A DNA stretch of 64,000 nt from Spirochaetales bacterium (GTDB lineage: Bacteria > Spirochaetota > Spirochaetia > Sphaerochaetales > Sphaerochaetaceae), in assembly GCA_028722305.1 (NCBI GenBank), contig JAQYHB010000037.1, positions 1-64,000 of the forward strand. Reading direction: 5' to 3'. The position numbers and the translations under genes were made by a program. Below, in pieces: positions 50,254-58,232 of the stretch. Within the stretch, counting starts at the first letter, position 1. Every line of letters begins with the position of its first letter. The notes beneath the pieces were generated by a model. The model had not been told where the DNA came from, searched no databases, and saw only the letters and a program-made list of their open reading frames with translations.

Positions 50254-51207
50254 TCACCAGATCGTCTTGTCGAACAACCGCTTGCACACCGCGTTTGCTC
50301 CCAGAATCAGAATGAGCCCAATGGCTGACTGGAACAATCCGATTGCTGTAGTAATCGAGTAGTTCGCCTGCCCGATGCCGATACGGTAGATATAGGTTGA
50401 AAGCACGTCGCCGACTGAATAGACCGTCGGGTTGTAGAGCACATAGATTTGTTCAAAACCTACGTTCATCAACTTTCCGATTTCCAGCAGGAGCAATGTA
50501 ATAATGGTGTCGGAAATGCAGGGTATCGTGATCATTAAGGTTTTCTGCCTTCGGGATGCCCCTTCTAGGACTGCCTCTTCGTAGAGTTCCGGATTAATGC
50601 CTGTCAAAGCGGCAAGATAGAGGATGCTACCCCATCCCGAAGATTTGATAATCTCGGTGAAGACTACAATCGGCCGAAACCATCCCGTTTCCGCCATGAA
50701 GAATATTTCTTTGCCGCCAAAAGCTGTGATGAGTTTGTTTATCAATCCGGTTCCAGGCATCAGAAACTGAATGACGATTGAACCAAAGACGACCCAGGAG
50801 ACGAAATGGGGCAAGTAGATGATGGTCTGAACGTAGCGTTTGAATGGGTTGCTTGCCGGGACCTCATTAATCAACAAAGCGAGAAAAATCGGAACGGGAA
50901 AAAAGAACACCAACTTTAGCAGGCTGATATATAGAGTGTTCCGCACGAGATGAAAGAAGTTGGGATGTTTGGTAAACAGGAAGAAAAAGTTGTCAAGTCC
51001 TACCCATTTGCTACGAAACAATCCAAGAGCAAAGCTGAACCGTTTGAAAGCGATGATCAGGCCTACCATCGGCAGATACCGGTACACCAACAGAATCGCC
51101 AGTCCGGGGAAAACCATGAACAACAGATATTTCGACTGGTCTACCAGCTTGAGGAATGGGACCTTTCTCGGTTCTAGAATTCCACGCTTGTTTTTGTTTC
51201 CTTTCAT
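50254..51207 (-). CDS. ABC sugar permease, LplB type
   Basis: A 317-residue permease with six membrane segments. EAA loop INPELYEEAVLEGASRRQKTLMITIPCISDTI and the LplB end GDVLSTYIYRIGIGQANYSITTAIGLFQSAIGL. First gene of the second ABC cassette (permease, permease, binding protein, AraC regulator). The 188 bases upstream are AT-rich and separate it from the helicase gene on the same strand; no promoter there is convincing. Confidence 0.92.
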   Translation of the reverse strand: MKGNKNKRGILEPRKVPFLKLVDQSKYLLFMVFPGLAILLVYRYLPMVGLIIAFKRFSFALGLFRSKWVGLDNFFFLFTKHPNFFHLVRNTLYISLLKLVFFFPVPIFLALLINEVPASNPFKRYVQTIIYLPHFVSWVVFGSIVIQFLMPGTGLINKLITAFGGKEIFFMAETGWFRPIVVFTEIIKSSGWGSILYLAALTGINPELYEEAVLEGASRRQKTLMITIPCISDTIITLLLLEIGKLMNVGFEQIYVLYNPTVYSVGDVLSTYIYRIGIGQANYSITTAIGLFQSAIGLILILGANAVCKRLFDKTIW

Positions 51208-51395
51208 TCGGAACCACCCTTTGCGTCCAGTTTACCGTTGGGAGAAGAAGGCGCAAGGGACACCTTTTCGGAGGGTACATTTTTTTAGAATTGTTGAAAA
51301 ATATGACTTAAAACAACGATTTTCATGACAAGAAACAAAGCAATCACAATCCTTGCCAAGGAAGACAGACACCTTACTTTCTTGTCTTGCCTGCC

Positions 51396-53597
51396 TTAGC
51401 GAGATTCCCAGGAGAGCACCCGTTTTTTCATCCCTTTGACATCCAGTACGCCGTAGGCGAAGCCCTTGCGTACCAGCTCTTCTGGCACGTACGGGTCGTA
51501 TTTCTCGAAGACGGGAACCTCGTTAGGAAAGACCAGGTCGAGCGGGTCGAACTGCTTGGACGACTCTTCCCGCACCACCTGGAAGAACTCCCCGGCGTCC
51601 GCCTGCATGGTGAAGCGGAGGTAATAGGGACGCGAGGAAACCAAGCCCTTCAACCCGAGACGGCTGGCGCACTTGATTTTCAACAGCCGCTCAAGGGCAA
51701 GGAACGCGAAGGTGCCAAGCCAGGGGAACAGGGCGTACATGTTCCCGCCAAGATGCATCAAGGGACGTTCCATCTTCGACTGGGAGAAGACCTTGCGCGC
51801 CTCAAAAAGCCGGGCACGGGCATGCCGCAAAAGGTATGGGTAGTCCTCATCGTCTGACAGCACCTTGTACATCCGTTCCAGGATACGGGTGTGGATGTCG
51901 CCCGCCACATCCCCGAAATAGGCGGGAATCGAACCCTTGACCAGGGTGACCAAGACACGAAGCTGCCTATGGTCGACCTCGTCGACATTCCAGACCCTTC
52001 CCGCAAGGGCGATCTTGTTGCCCGGTTCCGGGGGACGGACGATCGTGCCCAGTTCCTCGCTGTCCGCGTGGACCGAATACTCGACGTTCTCCTGAAATAC
52101 CGCGTAGAACTTGAAGGAATTGACCACCTTCTCCCCTGCGATCCCGACAAACAGGCCGCCATTTTCCGTTTTCTCGATGTGGTCGATGGCAAGCAGGTGC
52201 CGTAGGAGCACCCGGTAATCATCCTGATTGATACGCGAAAAGCTGGAGAGGGACAGTACCTTGGTAGCCAGCTCGGCGGGAGTCATCTCCCCGTCGGCGG
52301 CCAGCGTGCTCATCGTCTGGTGGTAGAGCAGGCTGAACGGCAACCGTCCCATTCTCGGAGGTTCGACAAAGCGCTCCTCGGCATAGAGCTGGACCAGGGA
52401 GATGCCCTGAATCAGATACCAGGGAATCCGGTCAGGACTGATCGCCCTGCTGTCCTGATGCTCCTCTCGCATGACGAACCACATTTCCGAGGGATTCCCC
52501 CTCCGCCCGGTCCGTCCCAACCTTTGCAGGAACGCGCTGACCGTATAGGGAGCGTCAATCTGGAAAGCACGCTCCAAGCGGCCGATATCGATGCCAAGCT
52601 CCAGCGTCGCCGTGGCACAGACCGACTTCAGCGACAGCTCGTCCTTCATATCCCTCTCGGCGTCCTCGCGGAGGGAAGCGGAAAGATTCCCGTGATGGAT
52701 CAGAAAGCGGTCGGGCTCGTGGCGTACCTCGCACATGTGGCGAAGCTGCTGGCAGACGGTCTCGCACTCCTCCCGCGAGTTGGTGAACACCAGGCTCTTG
52801 TGACCTGCCGTATGCGCATAGATATAGGCGATTGCGGGATCCGGGGCGTCGACCTTGCGTATGGCGTCCTCTTTCGACAGCTCCCCCGCCTGGGGATCGG
52901 AATGGAAGAAGTGCTCCATCGAGAGGCGCCAGGTCTCCTTACCACCGTCAAGCCGGGGAATCGCCACCCGTCTCCGACTACCGGCCCCGAGCAGGATTCC
53001 CGCATCCGCCGGATTGCCGATGGTGGCCGACAACCCGATCCTGCGGGGGTCGCAACCCGCCCCGCGGGCAAGACGCTCGATCTGGCAGATGGTCTGCAGT
53101 CCCCGGTCGCCCCGAAGCAACGCGTGGATCTCGTCGATGACGACGAAGCGGAGGTCCCCGAAAAGGGACGGCAAGGCCATATGCTTATGGATCAACATCG
53201 ATTCCAGCGACTCAGGGGTAATCTGGAGAATCCCCGAGGGATGGCGGAGCAGTCTCCGCTTCTGGCTGTCAGGGACATCTCCATGCCACCGGGTTACCAA
53301 AATGCCCTGGCTCTCGCAAAGCTCGCCAAGCCGCTCGAACTGGTCGTTGATCAAGGCTTTCAATGGGGCGATGTAGAGCACGCCAATGGTGGATGAAGGG
53401 TTTTCCTCAAGCAAGGAGAGGATCGGGAAGAAGGCCGCTTCGGTCTTGCCACTGGCGGTCGAGGCAGTCAGCAGCAGGTTGTCGTCGCTGCCAAACAGCA
53501 CTTCGCCTGCCGCGTTCTGCACCGCCCGCAAGGCGCTCCACCCGCTTTTGTAGATGAAGTCCTGGATAAAGGGGGCATAACGGGAAAAAACGTCCAT
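51396..53597 (-). CDS. Lhr-like DEAD/DEAH-box helicase of the TerB cassette
   Basis: A 733-residue superfamily 2 helicase. Walker A TASTASGKT (44-52), PLKALINDQ (motif Ia), DEIH (155-158), SATIGN (motif III) and QRLGRTGRRG (motif VI) are all intact. The rest (about 400-733) is the Lhr/BrxHI-like C-terminal region. It should unwind or translocate on nucleic acid. GAGGTGG overlaps the stop of the BrxD-like gene eight bases upstream, so the two are coupled. In BREX type 2 loci an Lhr-like helicase (BrxHI) accompanies BrxD, which fits this pairing. Confidence 0.87.
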   Translation of the reverse strand: MDVFSRYAPFIQDFIYKSGWSALRAVQNAAGEVLFGSDDNLLLTASTASGKTEAAFFPILSLLEENPSSTIGVLYIAPLKALINDQFERLGELCESQGILVTRWHGDVPDSQKRRLLRHPSGILQITPESLESMLIHKHMALPSLFGDLRFVVIDEIHALLRGDRGLQTICQIERLARGAGCDPRRIGLSATIGNPADAGILLGAGSRRRVAIPRLDGGKETWRLSMEHFFHSDPQAGELSKEDAIRKVDAPDPAIAYIYAHTAGHKSLVFTNSREECETVCQQLRHMCEVRHEPDRFLIHHGNLSASLREDAERDMKDELSLKSVCATATLELGIDIGRLERAFQIDAPYTVSAFLQRLGRTGRRGNPSEMWFVMREEHQDSRAISPDRIPWYLIQGISLVQLYAEERFVEPPRMGRLPFSLLYHQTMSTLAADGEMTPAELATKVLSLSSFSRINQDDYRVLLRHLLAIDHIEKTENGGLFVGIAGEKVVNSFKFYAVFQENVEYSVHADSEELGTIVRPPEPGNKIALAGRVWNVDEVDHRQLRVLVTLVKGSIPAYFGDVAGDIHTRILERMYKVLSDDEDYPYLLRHARARLFEARKVFSQSKMERPLMHLGGNMYALFPWLGTFAFLALERLLKIKCASRLGLKGLVSSRPYYLRFTMQADAGEFFQVVREESSKQFDPLDLVFPNEVPVFEKYDPYVPEELVRKGFAYGVLDVKGMKKRVLSWESR

Positions 53598-53605
53598 CGT
53601 CCACC

Positions 53606-54937
53606 TCAGATCGTGAAGGTCTTGTATTCCTCGGAAGACTCATCGCTGACAGCCTCTGACTTGGCGAAGGTGAAGTCCTTGGACTCGAGCAGATCCTCCA
53701 TCCGTACATCCGGATGCTGGTACAGCAGGTCAAGCAACTCGATGAAGTCGCGGATGACCTCGCGGGGGGTGATATGCTGATTGCTACCGATGCGCTCGTA
53801 CTCAAGCTTGATAAAGGAGGCGATCTCGCTGTCGCCGATGCGGTTTCGGTAGCCGTACAGACCGCTGTGGATATCCGCCAGCTTGCCACAAAGCACCACC
53901 ATCTCCTCCGGAGAAAGGGGGTCAAGACGGATGACCGGGGCCAGAAGGTCCCGCGCCCCCGGTTGGGAGAACCGTCCCTCGGACAGGCGAGAACGGAGCG
54001 CCTCATAGCTGTAGATGCCCCGTCTCCGGTCCTCCAGAGTCTCGACAGTCGCCCCCATCAGGAATCCGATATACCGGGCTTTGCCCTGCAACGCGTCGTT
54101 ATACATGGCGAGCAGCTTCTCGTAGTTGTACTGCCTGCTCTGCGGGTTGGGAATCTTGGCGATATTGATCAGCTCGTCGATCATGACCAGCATTCCCTGA
54201 TAGCCGGCAAGACGGAAGAAGAGGGCGAAAAGCTTCAGGTAGTCATACCAGTCGTCATCGGTGATGATGATGTTCACCCCAAGCTCCTGCCGGGCCTCCC
54301 TTTTCGTCCCGTACTCACCCCGGAACCAGCGGACCACCGAGTCCTTCTTCTCGTCGTTCCCATCCAGGTAGGCATGGTAATAGGTCGAGAGCAGGCGGGC
54401 GAAATCGAAACCGTGGACCATCTCTCCGAGTGAGGAGGTGACCGCGAGGATTTCCTTGTCCACCACCTTGGAGAAGGCGGGGTCGTCCATCGAAAGCCCG
54501 CTCTCCGTGGCGGCTTTGGTCTCCGCCGCGCTGATCCAGCGGTCGAGGATCAAGGTGAGCGCGCCACCTTCCGGTTTGGTCTTGGTCGAGAGGTTGGCAA
54601 TCAACTCCCGGTAAGTGGCAAGCCCTTGTCTGGAGGAACCGTGGAGCTTGCGCTCCGGGGAAAGGTCGGCATCCACGACGATGAATCCCTTGTCCATCGC
54701 GTAGGTCCTGATGGTCTGCAGCAGGAAACTCTTGCCTGCCCCATAGCGTCCGACGATGAAACGGAACGATGCCCCGCCGGAAGCGATGATATCCACATCA
54801 TGCAGCAACGCCTGAATCTCCAGCTTTCTCCCGACCGTGATGTAGGGAAGCCCGATACGGGGCACCACTCCCCCCTTCAAGGAATTGATGACTGTCTGCG
54901 CGATCCGTCTGGGTACAATCTTCTTCTGTTCGTTCAT
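53606..54937 (-). CDS. BrxD-like P-loop ATPase (DUF2791)
   Basis: A 443-residue ATPase of the BREX system ATP-binding (DUF2791, BrxD-like) family. Walker A is VGRYGAGKS (62-70), Walker B GMLVMIDEL with Asp254-Glu255, and the family segments RIAQTVINSLKGGVVPR at the N-terminus and HITPREVIRDFIELLDLL near the end are present. BrxD-type proteins act with a helicase in BREX type 2. Its start overlaps the TerB gene's stop by four bases (54934-54937). No brxA, brxL, pglX or pglZ gene lies in the window, so this is not a full BREX locus. Confidence 0.88.
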   Translation of the reverse strand: MNEQKKIVPRRIAQTVINSLKGGVVPRIGLPYITVGRKLEIQALLHDVDIIASGGASFRFIVGRYGAGKSFLLQTIRTYAMDKGFIVVDADLSPERKLHGSSRQGLATYRELIANLSTKTKPEGGALTLILDRWISAAETKAATESGLSMDDPAFSKVVDKEILAVTSSLGEMVHGFDFARLLSTYYHAYLDGNDEKKDSVVRWFRGEYGTKREARQELGVNIIITDDDWYDYLKLFALFFRLAGYQGMLVMIDELINIAKIPNPQSRQYNYEKLLAMYNDALQGKARYIGFLMGATVETLEDRRRGIYSYEALRSRLSEGRFSQPGARDLLAPVIRLDPLSPEEMVVLCGKLADIHSGLYGYRNRIGDSEIASFIKLEYERIGSNQHITPREVIRDFIELLDLLYQHPDVRMEDLLESKDFTFAKSEAVSDESSEEYKTFTI

Positions 54938-56700
54938 TCGGCATCTTTCCTCAGGATAGCCCTGAGGTCCTCCCGGTAATCTTCAATCAGGACCAGCCGG
55001 TCCTCTTCACAGGCAACCACGGTATCCCCGATGTGGTCCAACAGAGCCTCGTTGACCGCGTCCGCCACCATGCTGGGTTTCAAGTGATGGCTCCGGAGCA
55101 GCTCGCCAGGATCCTTGTCATCCAGCAGGGCGGCAAGCACCTGCAGGTATGGCGCGTCCAGTCCAGTCCCATCGGAACCCGCGGCACTGGCAGGCGCATC
55201 CTGCAGGATGGGAGCCGGACCATCCTCCCATTCCGACTCGGTCAACAGGCTGTCCATGGTCTCATCGGAATCGCTACGGATCCGGCTGAGCCCGGAAAGG
55301 TCGATGGTGATATGGGTCCTCGATGCCGCAAGCTTCTCCGCGCAATCCTGGTCGATGACCGCTTGGATGCAGGAGCATACCCGCTCATCATCCTTGTTCT
55401 TCTTCAGCGCCCGCCCCCGTTTCAGATAGGAACGGAACATCCGGTCTGACGCGTGCACGAAGGAGCGAATCGGCTGCAAATCCGCGTCCATCCGGTTGTA
55501 GGCGGTCTGGATCCATTTGCCATGCTTGCACTGGAATCTCCGGCAGGGATTCAGCTGGTAGCTCGCGTCTTTGTACGTTTCCCTCTCGTTGACCAGCGCT
55601 CCGCCCAGCGGAGACCAGAACCAGCTGCTAGGCGATCCGAAACAGGTGTGGAAAAGCCCTAGTTCCTCATTCACCTTTCTCCATGCCTCGGCGAACAAAT
55701 GCTCTCCCTCCTCCACCCCTTCGGCGATTACCGGAGACTGGAGGAGCGACGCATTTCCAAGGAAAGCGAGCGCTTGGCAGATATCGTGGTCGTTTCCGTA
55801 AAAAAGCGCTATCAAAGCGTTGTCCCAGTTGTTGAGCTGCCCGTCCTGATAGGGTTGCGCGGGCAGATTGTGGATGACCGCGTAGCCGAACATCCAGCTA
55901 CGAAGCGTGTTCCTTGCCTGCGCCTCATCCAGATGGCTCTGGTAATAGCCCTCGTCAAAGCGCCGCATCAGCTCCAGACATCCTTCGGCGGTCGTGGCTC
56001 CGATTCCATTGAGAAGCTCGTACTGGTAGAGCCGTTGGAAGGTGATGGGGGCGGCCGGATATTGCCCGTCACGTACTTTGGAACGCCAGGAAAAATATCC
56101 TCTGGCAGCCTTCGGACTAAGATCATAGTAGGTGGGATACGGAATCGTCGGGGCGGCATCCCACGGGACGTCGTCCTCGTAGTCCTTCATGCAGAGCGCC
56201 ATCATGTAGAAGTTCTTCCAGCGCTGATAGGGAGAGCCGTCACCCCGATAGTACATCCGGTACATGCTCCGTATCCGGCGGGGGACATCCGCCTGCCGGG
56301 GAATGGGGGTCTCGGTGAAAAGCGCGGGCTGGGCAAGCGTCACCACCGTGCTGCCTTGCCCGCCGCTCTTCCGCATCGCGCAGGACAGGAGCGAACGGAC
56401 GACCGAAGGCTCGCAGTCCGCCCCCAATCTCACCCCAATCCACGAAAACCCGTGCATGAGGTACGGCAGACCCAAGCAATCTTCGTGCGGAGCAATAAGC
56501 GGCGCCCTCCCGCAATTGATGTCGCAACATTCCGTCAGCTCGCCGGTCTCAGGATCCCGCTTGCGCATCAGGACCGCCACCCATTCGTGGGATCCGGAAG
56601 GGGTGATGACGGAGAAACCGGGCCACAGGGCCCCCTTGTGCAGCACATGCGCATGATAGGTATGCTCAGCGTAACATTCTACATCAGCCAACCTCATCAT
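54934..56700 (-). CDS. TerB_N/TerB_C protein with an MmcQ/YjbR-like N-terminus
   Basis: A 588-residue protein. Residues about 135-330 are a TerB_N domain: RSMYRMYYRGDGSPYQRWKNFYMMAL, PTYYDLSPKAARGYFSWRSKVRDG and RLYQYELLNGIG. The C-terminal part (about 455-585) fits TerB_C (HITIDLSGLSRIRSDSDET). In front sits an extra domain (1-125) whose strand-helix order and segments (SHEWVAVLMRK, PYLMHGFSWIGVRLG, VVRSLLSCAMR) resemble MmcQ/YjbR DNA-binding-like proteins; that likeness is weak. AGGAG eight bases upstream supports ATG 56700, with ATG 56697 next to it. First gene of the three-gene cassette. Confidence 0.83.
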   Translation of the reverse strand: MMRLADVECYAEHTYHAHVLHKGALWPGFSVITPSGSHEWVAVLMRKRDPETGELTECCDINCGRAPLIAPHEDCLGLPYLMHGFSWIGVRLGADCEPSVVRSLLSCAMRKSGGQGSTVVTLAQPALFTETPIPRQADVPRRIRSMYRMYYRGDGSPYQRWKNFYMMALCMKDYEDDVPWDAAPTIPYPTYYDLSPKAARGYFSWRSKVRDGQYPAAPITFQRLYQYELLNGIGATTAEGCLELMRRFDEGYYQSHLDEAQARNTLRSWMFGYAVIHNLPAQPYQDGQLNNWDNALIALFYGNDHDICQALAFLGNASLLQSPVIAEGVEEGEHLFAEAWRKVNEELGLFHTCFGSPSSWFWSPLGGALVNERETYKDASYQLNPCRRFQCKHGKWIQTAYNRMDADLQPIRSFVHASDRMFRSYLKRGRALKKNKDDERVCSCIQAVIDQDCAEKLAASRTHITIDLSGLSRIRSDSDETMDSLLTESEWEDGPAPILQDAPASAAGSDGTGLDAPYLQVLAALLDDKDPGELLRSHHLKPSMVADAVNEALLDHIGDTVVACEEDRLVLIEDYREDLRAILRKDAE

Positions 56701-56716
56701 GGCACCAGCTCCTGTG

Positions 56717-56732
56717 TATGATACTTATCATA
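56717..56732. promoter_or_regulatory. 16-bp palindrome over the TerB-cassette transcription start
   Basis: TATGATA-CT-TATCATA is a perfect 7-2-7 inverted repeat touching the -10 box (56732-56737) and covering the +1 region. A repressor bound here would block the promoter. No candidate regulator gene is adjacent. Confidence 0.72.
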
Positions 56733-56760
56733 TTATAAGCACCATGGCAAGAAGAACCAA
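56732..56760 (-). promoter_or_regulatory. Strong sigma-70-type promoter of the TerB-BrxD-helicase operon
   Basis: TTGGTT (56755-56760) and a consensus TATAAT (56732-56737) are 17 bases apart on the minus strand, about 32 bases before ATG 56700. Confidence 0.8.
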
Positions 56761-56844
56761 AGCGCATCGTATGGTCCAGCCAAGACAACCCGCCCCATAC
56801 GCTATTTCCATGACTTGGCATTTTTCGGTTCCAGAAACGTGTTT

Positions 56845-56864
56845 TGGATGGTGACACCCATCCA
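56845..56864. repeat. Inverted repeat over the -35 box of the GGDEF gene
   Basis: TGGATGG-N6-CCATCCA is a perfect repeat centred on the -35 hexamer GTGACA (56851-56856), a good operator position. Confidence 0.65.
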
Positions 56865-56879
56865 TTCTCCTTGTATAAT
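56851..56879 (+). promoter_or_regulatory. Sigma-70-type promoter of the membrane GGDEF gene
   Basis: GTGACA (56851-56856) and consensus TATAAT (56874-56879) are 17 bases apart, 29 bases before ATG 56909, with GAGGGGG-like purines upstream of the start. Confidence 0.75.
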
Positions 56880-56908
56880 GAAATCACAATTCTGAGGGGG
56901 AAAAGGCC

Positions 56909-58087
56909 ATGCAGTTGCACCTGTATGCCATTTGCGCCGTCGACATCATGGGCTGCATATTGCTTATGCTTGTGTTTGTCTGTCTGCGCACAAGACTGGT
57001 CAACCATACGTTGAAAAATAGGATCTTTACATGCAGCATCCTGCTCTGTGCGGTCGCTTGCCTAGGAGATTTGGCCGCCTGGAGCCTCGACGGCAACCCG
57101 TCCGTGCTCGTCCGGACCATCGCTCTAGGATTGAACACCGTCATATACATCTTGTTCCTGGCGATTGTCGTGCTGTGGAATGTCTTCCTCTGCGCCCATC
57201 TCTATCGAGACGACCAAGCAATCATCATACGGGAAACGCTTCCCGTTTCGATTCCCGCCGGTATCGTCTGCATCCTCACGCTCCTCAATCTGCTCTTTCC
57301 TTTCCTTTTCTCTATCGACGGGCAGGGGTGGTTCCACTACGGCCCGGTCTTCCCGCTCTATCACCTGGTTGCCGCCTACGGCTTGGTCTACAGCCTTGTT
57401 GTCTACCATCGGTTTCTCAAGGAGAACGGCCATCTGGAGTTCTTCCCGGTCTTCGTGTTCCTCTTTCCCATCATCCTCGGCTATCTGATCCATATCGTCG
57501 TGCCCGGGCTGTCCGTCGGATGGGCCGGTACCGCCATCGGCATCGCCGGTATTGCCCTTTGCCTACAGAACGAACTCTCCTTCACCGATGACCTGACAGG
57601 GTTGTATAACCGCACCTATCTGGATAGTCTTGAGGACCGGCTATTGCAGAAAAGCAAGCGTACCCGGATCGGGGGTCTGATGGTCGACATCAACATGTTC
57701 AAGAACATCAACGATTCCTTCGGGCATGTGACTGGAGATTCCGCCCTTGTCGACCTGGCGGGCATCTTTCGCTCGACCATGAAGGTCGGCACCATCGTCA
57801 TCCGTTATGCGGGGGACGAGTTCATCCTGCTGACCGCCAACACCAGCAAGGAGGGGCTCGAGCGTCAAATCGAAGCCATTAGCCGGGGAGTCGAGCAATT
57901 CAATGCCAGCAACTCCCGACCTTACATGCTCTCCCTGTCCTACGGCATGGGCCTTTACGAGACGGGCATGACCATGGACCAGTTCATCAAGAAGCTGGAC
58001 ACTTCGATGTACGACTTCAAGGAAGCCTTCTACCGAGCCCATCCGGAACTCAGCAGAAGGAAAGGCGACCTGCCGGCTGGTGAATGA
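56909..58087 (+). CDS. Membrane diguanylate cyclase (7TM-type sensor, AGDEF)
   Basis: A 392-residue protein. Seven or so hydrophobic segments in residues 1-225 form a membrane sensor domain resembling the N-terminal half of 7TM histidine kinases. They are followed by a GGDEF domain: DDLTGLYNRTYLD, MVDINMFKNINDSFGH and RYAGDEFILL. The signature is AGDEF rather than GGDEF, a variant that is often still active. No RxxD inhibitory site is seen. Driven by a near-consensus promoter whose -35 sits inside an inverted repeat. Confidence 0.88.
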   Translation: MQLHLYAICAVDIMGCILLMLVFVCLRTRLVNHTLKNRIFTCSILLCAVACLGDLAAWSLDGNPSVLVRTIALGLNTVIYILFLAIVVLWNVFLCAHLYRDDQAIIIRETLPVSIPAGIVCILTLLNLLFPFLFSIDGQGWFHYGPVFPLYHLVAAYGLVYSLVVYHRFLKENGHLEFFPVFVFLFPIILGYLIHIVVPGLSVGWAGTAIGIAGIALCLQNELSFTDDLTGLYNRTYLDSLEDRLLQKSKRTRIGGLMVDINMFKNINDSFGHVTGDSALVDLAGIFRSTMKVGTIVIRYAGDEFILLTANTSKEGLERQIEAISRGVEQFNASNSRPYMLSLSYGMGLYETGMTMDQFIKKLDTSMYDFKEAFYRAHPELSRRKGDLPAGE

Positions 58088-58131
58088 CGGAATTGACAAC
58101 CTCTTGAAAGAGAACCAGGCGGGTTGCCGTC

Positions 58132-58159
58132 TTGCGTATCCGTTGAGTTGCCGTATACA
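58132..58159 (+). promoter_or_regulatory. Possible promoter of the fumarate-reductase-like gene
   Basis: TTGCGT (58132-58137) and TATACA (58154-58159) are 16 bases apart, 74 bases before ATG 58233, which itself has AAAGGAG upstream. Confidence 0.45.
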
Positions 58160-58232
58160 CTTGTCTCCGCGTGGAAGAAACGTATGAAAGGATAGGTTTC
58201 GTACACGATAGCGTACTGCTAAAGGAGCACAC

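Noticed and set aside
51396-56700. Complete BREX type 2 system
   Set aside because: Only BrxD- and BrxHI-like genes are present; pglW, pglX, pglY and pglZ are not found in the window.
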